A DNA stretch of 7,487 bases from Dehalococcoidia bacterium (lineage in GTDB: Bacteria > Chloroflexota > Dehalococcoidia > UBA1151 > UBA1328). Numbering within the stretch: position 1 is the stretch's first letter; each line of letters starts with the position of its first letter. Both the position numbers and the translations under genes were made by a program. Of the stretch, positions 5,859 through 7,487 are shown one piece after another. Below the pieces are notes generated by a model. The model was given only the letters and a program-made list of their open reading frames with translations, ran no database searches and was not told the origin of the DNA. Location: positions 1 to 7,487 of the forward strand of contig JASLNQ010000019.1 of assembly GCA_030745955.1 (NCBI GenBank), read 5' to 3'.

Positions 5859-7487
5859 CCGTTGCTGGCCGTGCCGTGGTCCAAAACGCGGTCAAGTACG
5901 AACGCCGAGTTGATGAGCGCAAGGTGCGTGAATGCCTGTGGGAAGTTCCCGAGCATATCGCCGGTCGGCCCGGTCTCCTCTGCAAACAAACCCAGCGGGC
6001 TGGCGTAACCGAGCATCTTCTCGAACAGGAACCGTGCCGATTCGAGCCGGCCCGACCGTGTCAGTGCCTCGACCAGCCAGAAAGTGCACATGGTGAACGT
6101 GCCCTCCCGGCCTTCCAGGCCATCCGGAGACTGCTCGGGGTCATATCGGTACACCAGCGAATCCCGCGTGAGTGTCTCCTCGATCCGCTTGATCGTCGAG
6201 ATCATTCGCGGATCGCGTGGCGAGAGCGCCCCGATGTTCAGCAACTGAAGCAGCGCTGCATCGACCACAGTGGATCCATAAGACTGGGTAAAGCTCTGGA
6301 GTTCCTCGTTCCAACCCTTATCCATTATTTCGTGGAAGATCTGGTCCCGGGCAGATTCCCACAGGTCCCGTTTCGCAGGGAACGACCGCTCGTCGGCCAG
6401 TTTCAAGCCCTTGGCCAGCGCGTTCCACGCCATCAGTTTTGAGTGAACGAACTGCTTGCGCCCGTTCCGTGTTTCCCAAATCCCCTGGTCGGGCTGCTGC
6501 CAGTTGTTCGACACCCAGTCGAGCACTCCCGAAAGCGCAACCCACATGTCGTACGAAATGGGCCACCCGTACCGGTTGTAAGTGTACACCGATTCCATAA
6601 GTTCGCCGTAAATGTCCAGCTGGTACTGGTGGTACGCACCGTTACCAACCCTCACCGGACCCGAATCCCTGTAACCGGCCAGGTTGTCGAGGATCTGCTC
6701 TTCCAGGACATGCTCACCCCGGATGCCGTACGTGATCTGTAGCGGACGATCGGGATTCTGCTGTGCCTCCCTTGTCCGGCTGCCCAGCCAGCGCATGAAT
6801 CCGCGTGCTTCGTCCACGTAGCCCATGCGCATGAATGCGTCGATTGTCAGCGCTGCATCGCGTATCCAGCAGTACCGGTAATCCCAGTTGCGCTCACCGC
6901 CAATGACCTCTGGGAGTGAGGAAGTGGGCGCAGCGATGATCGCTCCCGTTGGTGCGAACGTCAGAAGCTTCAATACGAGAAGCGACCTGATCACGTCCTC
7001 GCGCCACCGCCCGTGGTAAGTGCACTTGGAAACCCAATCGCGCCAGAAATCCACGGTTTGTCTGAACTGCGCTTCGGCCTCGGCCGCGGTAAATGAACAC
7101 AGGGCTCCGCCGGCAGGTTCCATCTGCTCGAGGACGAAACACATCGACTCGCCAAAGTTCAGCGCGAACTCGGCCGTTACCGATCCGTTTTGAAGCTCGA
7201 ACTCGCATGGGGCAGTGAGGCCCAGACGCTCCCCCGAATCCGATGTGAAGATCACACCACCGTTTATCTTTTCCGCCCGGTGCAGCGTGCTCGCAAACTC
7301 GAAAGCAGGCCGACACTCCATCCGCATCATGGTTTCGCCGAGTACGCCCTGCACAAGGCGGACGACGCGCGCCTCCCCACTACAGTGGTCGTCCACGTCT
7401 CCCTTCTCATGCCCACTGCCCTCTTCGTGCTGCTCGTGCACCGGCATGAAATCAGTCACCTGGGCAGCAGAGTCGTCACTGCCAAAG
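5849..7487 (-). CDS. Glycoside hydrolase family 15 protein (glucoamylase/trehalase-like), N-terminus outside window
   Basis: The frame is open to the right edge (first complete codon at 7486-7484), so the gene starts beyond it. The GTG at 7459-7457 is an internal valine in 'AAQVTDFMP', part of the conserved 'V-TDFMP' strand of the N-terminal beta-sandwich domain; roughly 100 residues are probably missing. Counting that valine as residue 1, the (alpha/alpha)6 barrel begins near 150 and shows 'AAPTSSLPE' (176-184), 'NWDYRYCWIRDAA' (191-203), 'GIWETRNGRKQFVHSKLMAW' (326-345) with the likely general acid Glu329, and 'GLFAEETGPTGDMLGNFPQA' (490-509) with the likely base among Glu494/Glu495. GH15 enzymes remove glucose from non-reducing ends of alpha-glucans; some bacterial members are trehalases. 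The visible part has no means of showing a signal peptide. The region at 8-29 is an unusual His/Glu/Asp-rich insert. Substrate cannot be decided from sequence alone. Confidence 0.93.
   Translation of the reverse strand, partial: FGSDDSAAQVTDFMPVHEQHEEGSGHEKGDVDDHCSGEARVVRLVQGVLGETMMRMECRPAFEFASTLHRAEKINGGVIFTSDSGERLGLTAPCEFELQNGSVTAEFALNFGESMCFVLEQMEPAGGALCSFTAAEAEAQFRQTVDFWRDWVSKCTYHGRWREDVIRSLLVLKLLTFAPTGAIIAAPTSSLPEVIGGERNWDYRYCWIRDAALTIDAFMRMGYVDEARGFMRWLGSRTREAQQNPDRPLQITYGIRGEHVLEEQILDNLAGYRDSGPVRVGNGAYHQYQLDIYGELMESVYTYNRYGWPISYDMWVALSGVLDWVSNNWQQPDQGIWETRNGRKQFVHSKLMAWNALAKGLKLADERSFPAKRDLWESARDQIFHEIMDKGWNEELQSFTQSYGSTVVDAALLQLLNIGALSPRDPRMISTIKRIEETLTRDSLVYRYDPEQSPDGLEGREGTFTMCTFWLVEALTRSGRLESARFLFEKMLGYASPLGLFAEETGPTGDMLGNFPQAFTHLALINSAFVLDRVLDHGTASNGRS

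Noticed and set aside
5876..6442. 188-residue + strand ORF antisense to the GH15 gene
   Set aside because: It is fully antisense to a well-conserved enzyme, Arg-rich and without recognisable domains.
7457..7459. GTG as the start codon of the GH15 gene
   Set aside because: The frame stays open upstream to the window edge, and this codon falls inside the conserved 'V-TDFMP' strand, so it is an internal valine.
1..7487. Mobile element, CRISPR array, tRNA or defence system
   Set aside because: No transposase or integrase motif, terminal repeats, regularly spaced repeats or tRNA landmarks were seen; the genes are standard metabolic and signalling families.

Overview
The window is GC-rich bacterial chromosome with densely packed metabolic and signalling genes. 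It shows no mobile element, CRISPR array, rRNA or tRNA. The gene content suggests a free-living heterotroph: an amidohydrolase, a small zinc-ribbon protein, a soluble multi-domain histidine kinase with an OmpR/KdpE-type regulator, a YjhG/YagF-type sugar-acid dehydratase and a GH15 glycosidase. The style of the zinc-ribbon and kinase proteins reminds me of Chloroflexota (for example marine Dehalococcoidia/SAR202-like lineages). That is an impression from memory, not something the sequence proves.

Layout. Bases 1-178 (+) hold the C-terminal end of an imidazolonepropionase-like amidohydrolase. A possible small single-span membrane protein converges on it (201-392, -). Bases 393-824 have no convincing gene but contain several inverted repeats and a 20-bp-phased direct repeat. 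A small CxxC...CxxC zinc-ribbon protein follows (825-1055, +). The centre is a two-gene signalling unit on the + strand: a 583-residue kinase starting at TTG (1184-2935) and, 33 bp later, its probable response regulator (2969-3688). This unit converges, across 42 bp, on two minus-strand carbohydrate genes: a YjhG/YagF-type dehydratase (3731-5752) and, upstream of it, a GH15 glucoamylase/trehalase-family enzyme (5849 to beyond the right edge).

How the genes may work together. The kinase has the order HTH (excisionase/MerR-like), GAF, PAS, HisKA, HATPase_c and no membrane segment, so it should sense a cytoplasmic signal and could touch DNA itself. Its GAF domain resembles those of the DevS/DosS group and keeps the histidine at the position that is, as I recall, the haem ligand there. 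The regulator should receive phosphate at Asp61 and bind tandem DNA repeats. A pair of ATTCA repeats 11 bp apart lies just upstream of the kinase and may be an autoregulatory site. The GH15 enzyme would release glucose from an alpha-glucan or trehalose, and the dehydratase would convert an aldonic acid to a 2-keto-3-deoxy acid. They may be co-transcribed, but the dehydratase also has its own candidate promoter and a palindrome in its leader.

The best candidate for something unusual is the DNA-binding, possibly haem-binding, soluble histidine kinase. The rest looks like ordinary genes of known families, with a few regulatory details worth testing.
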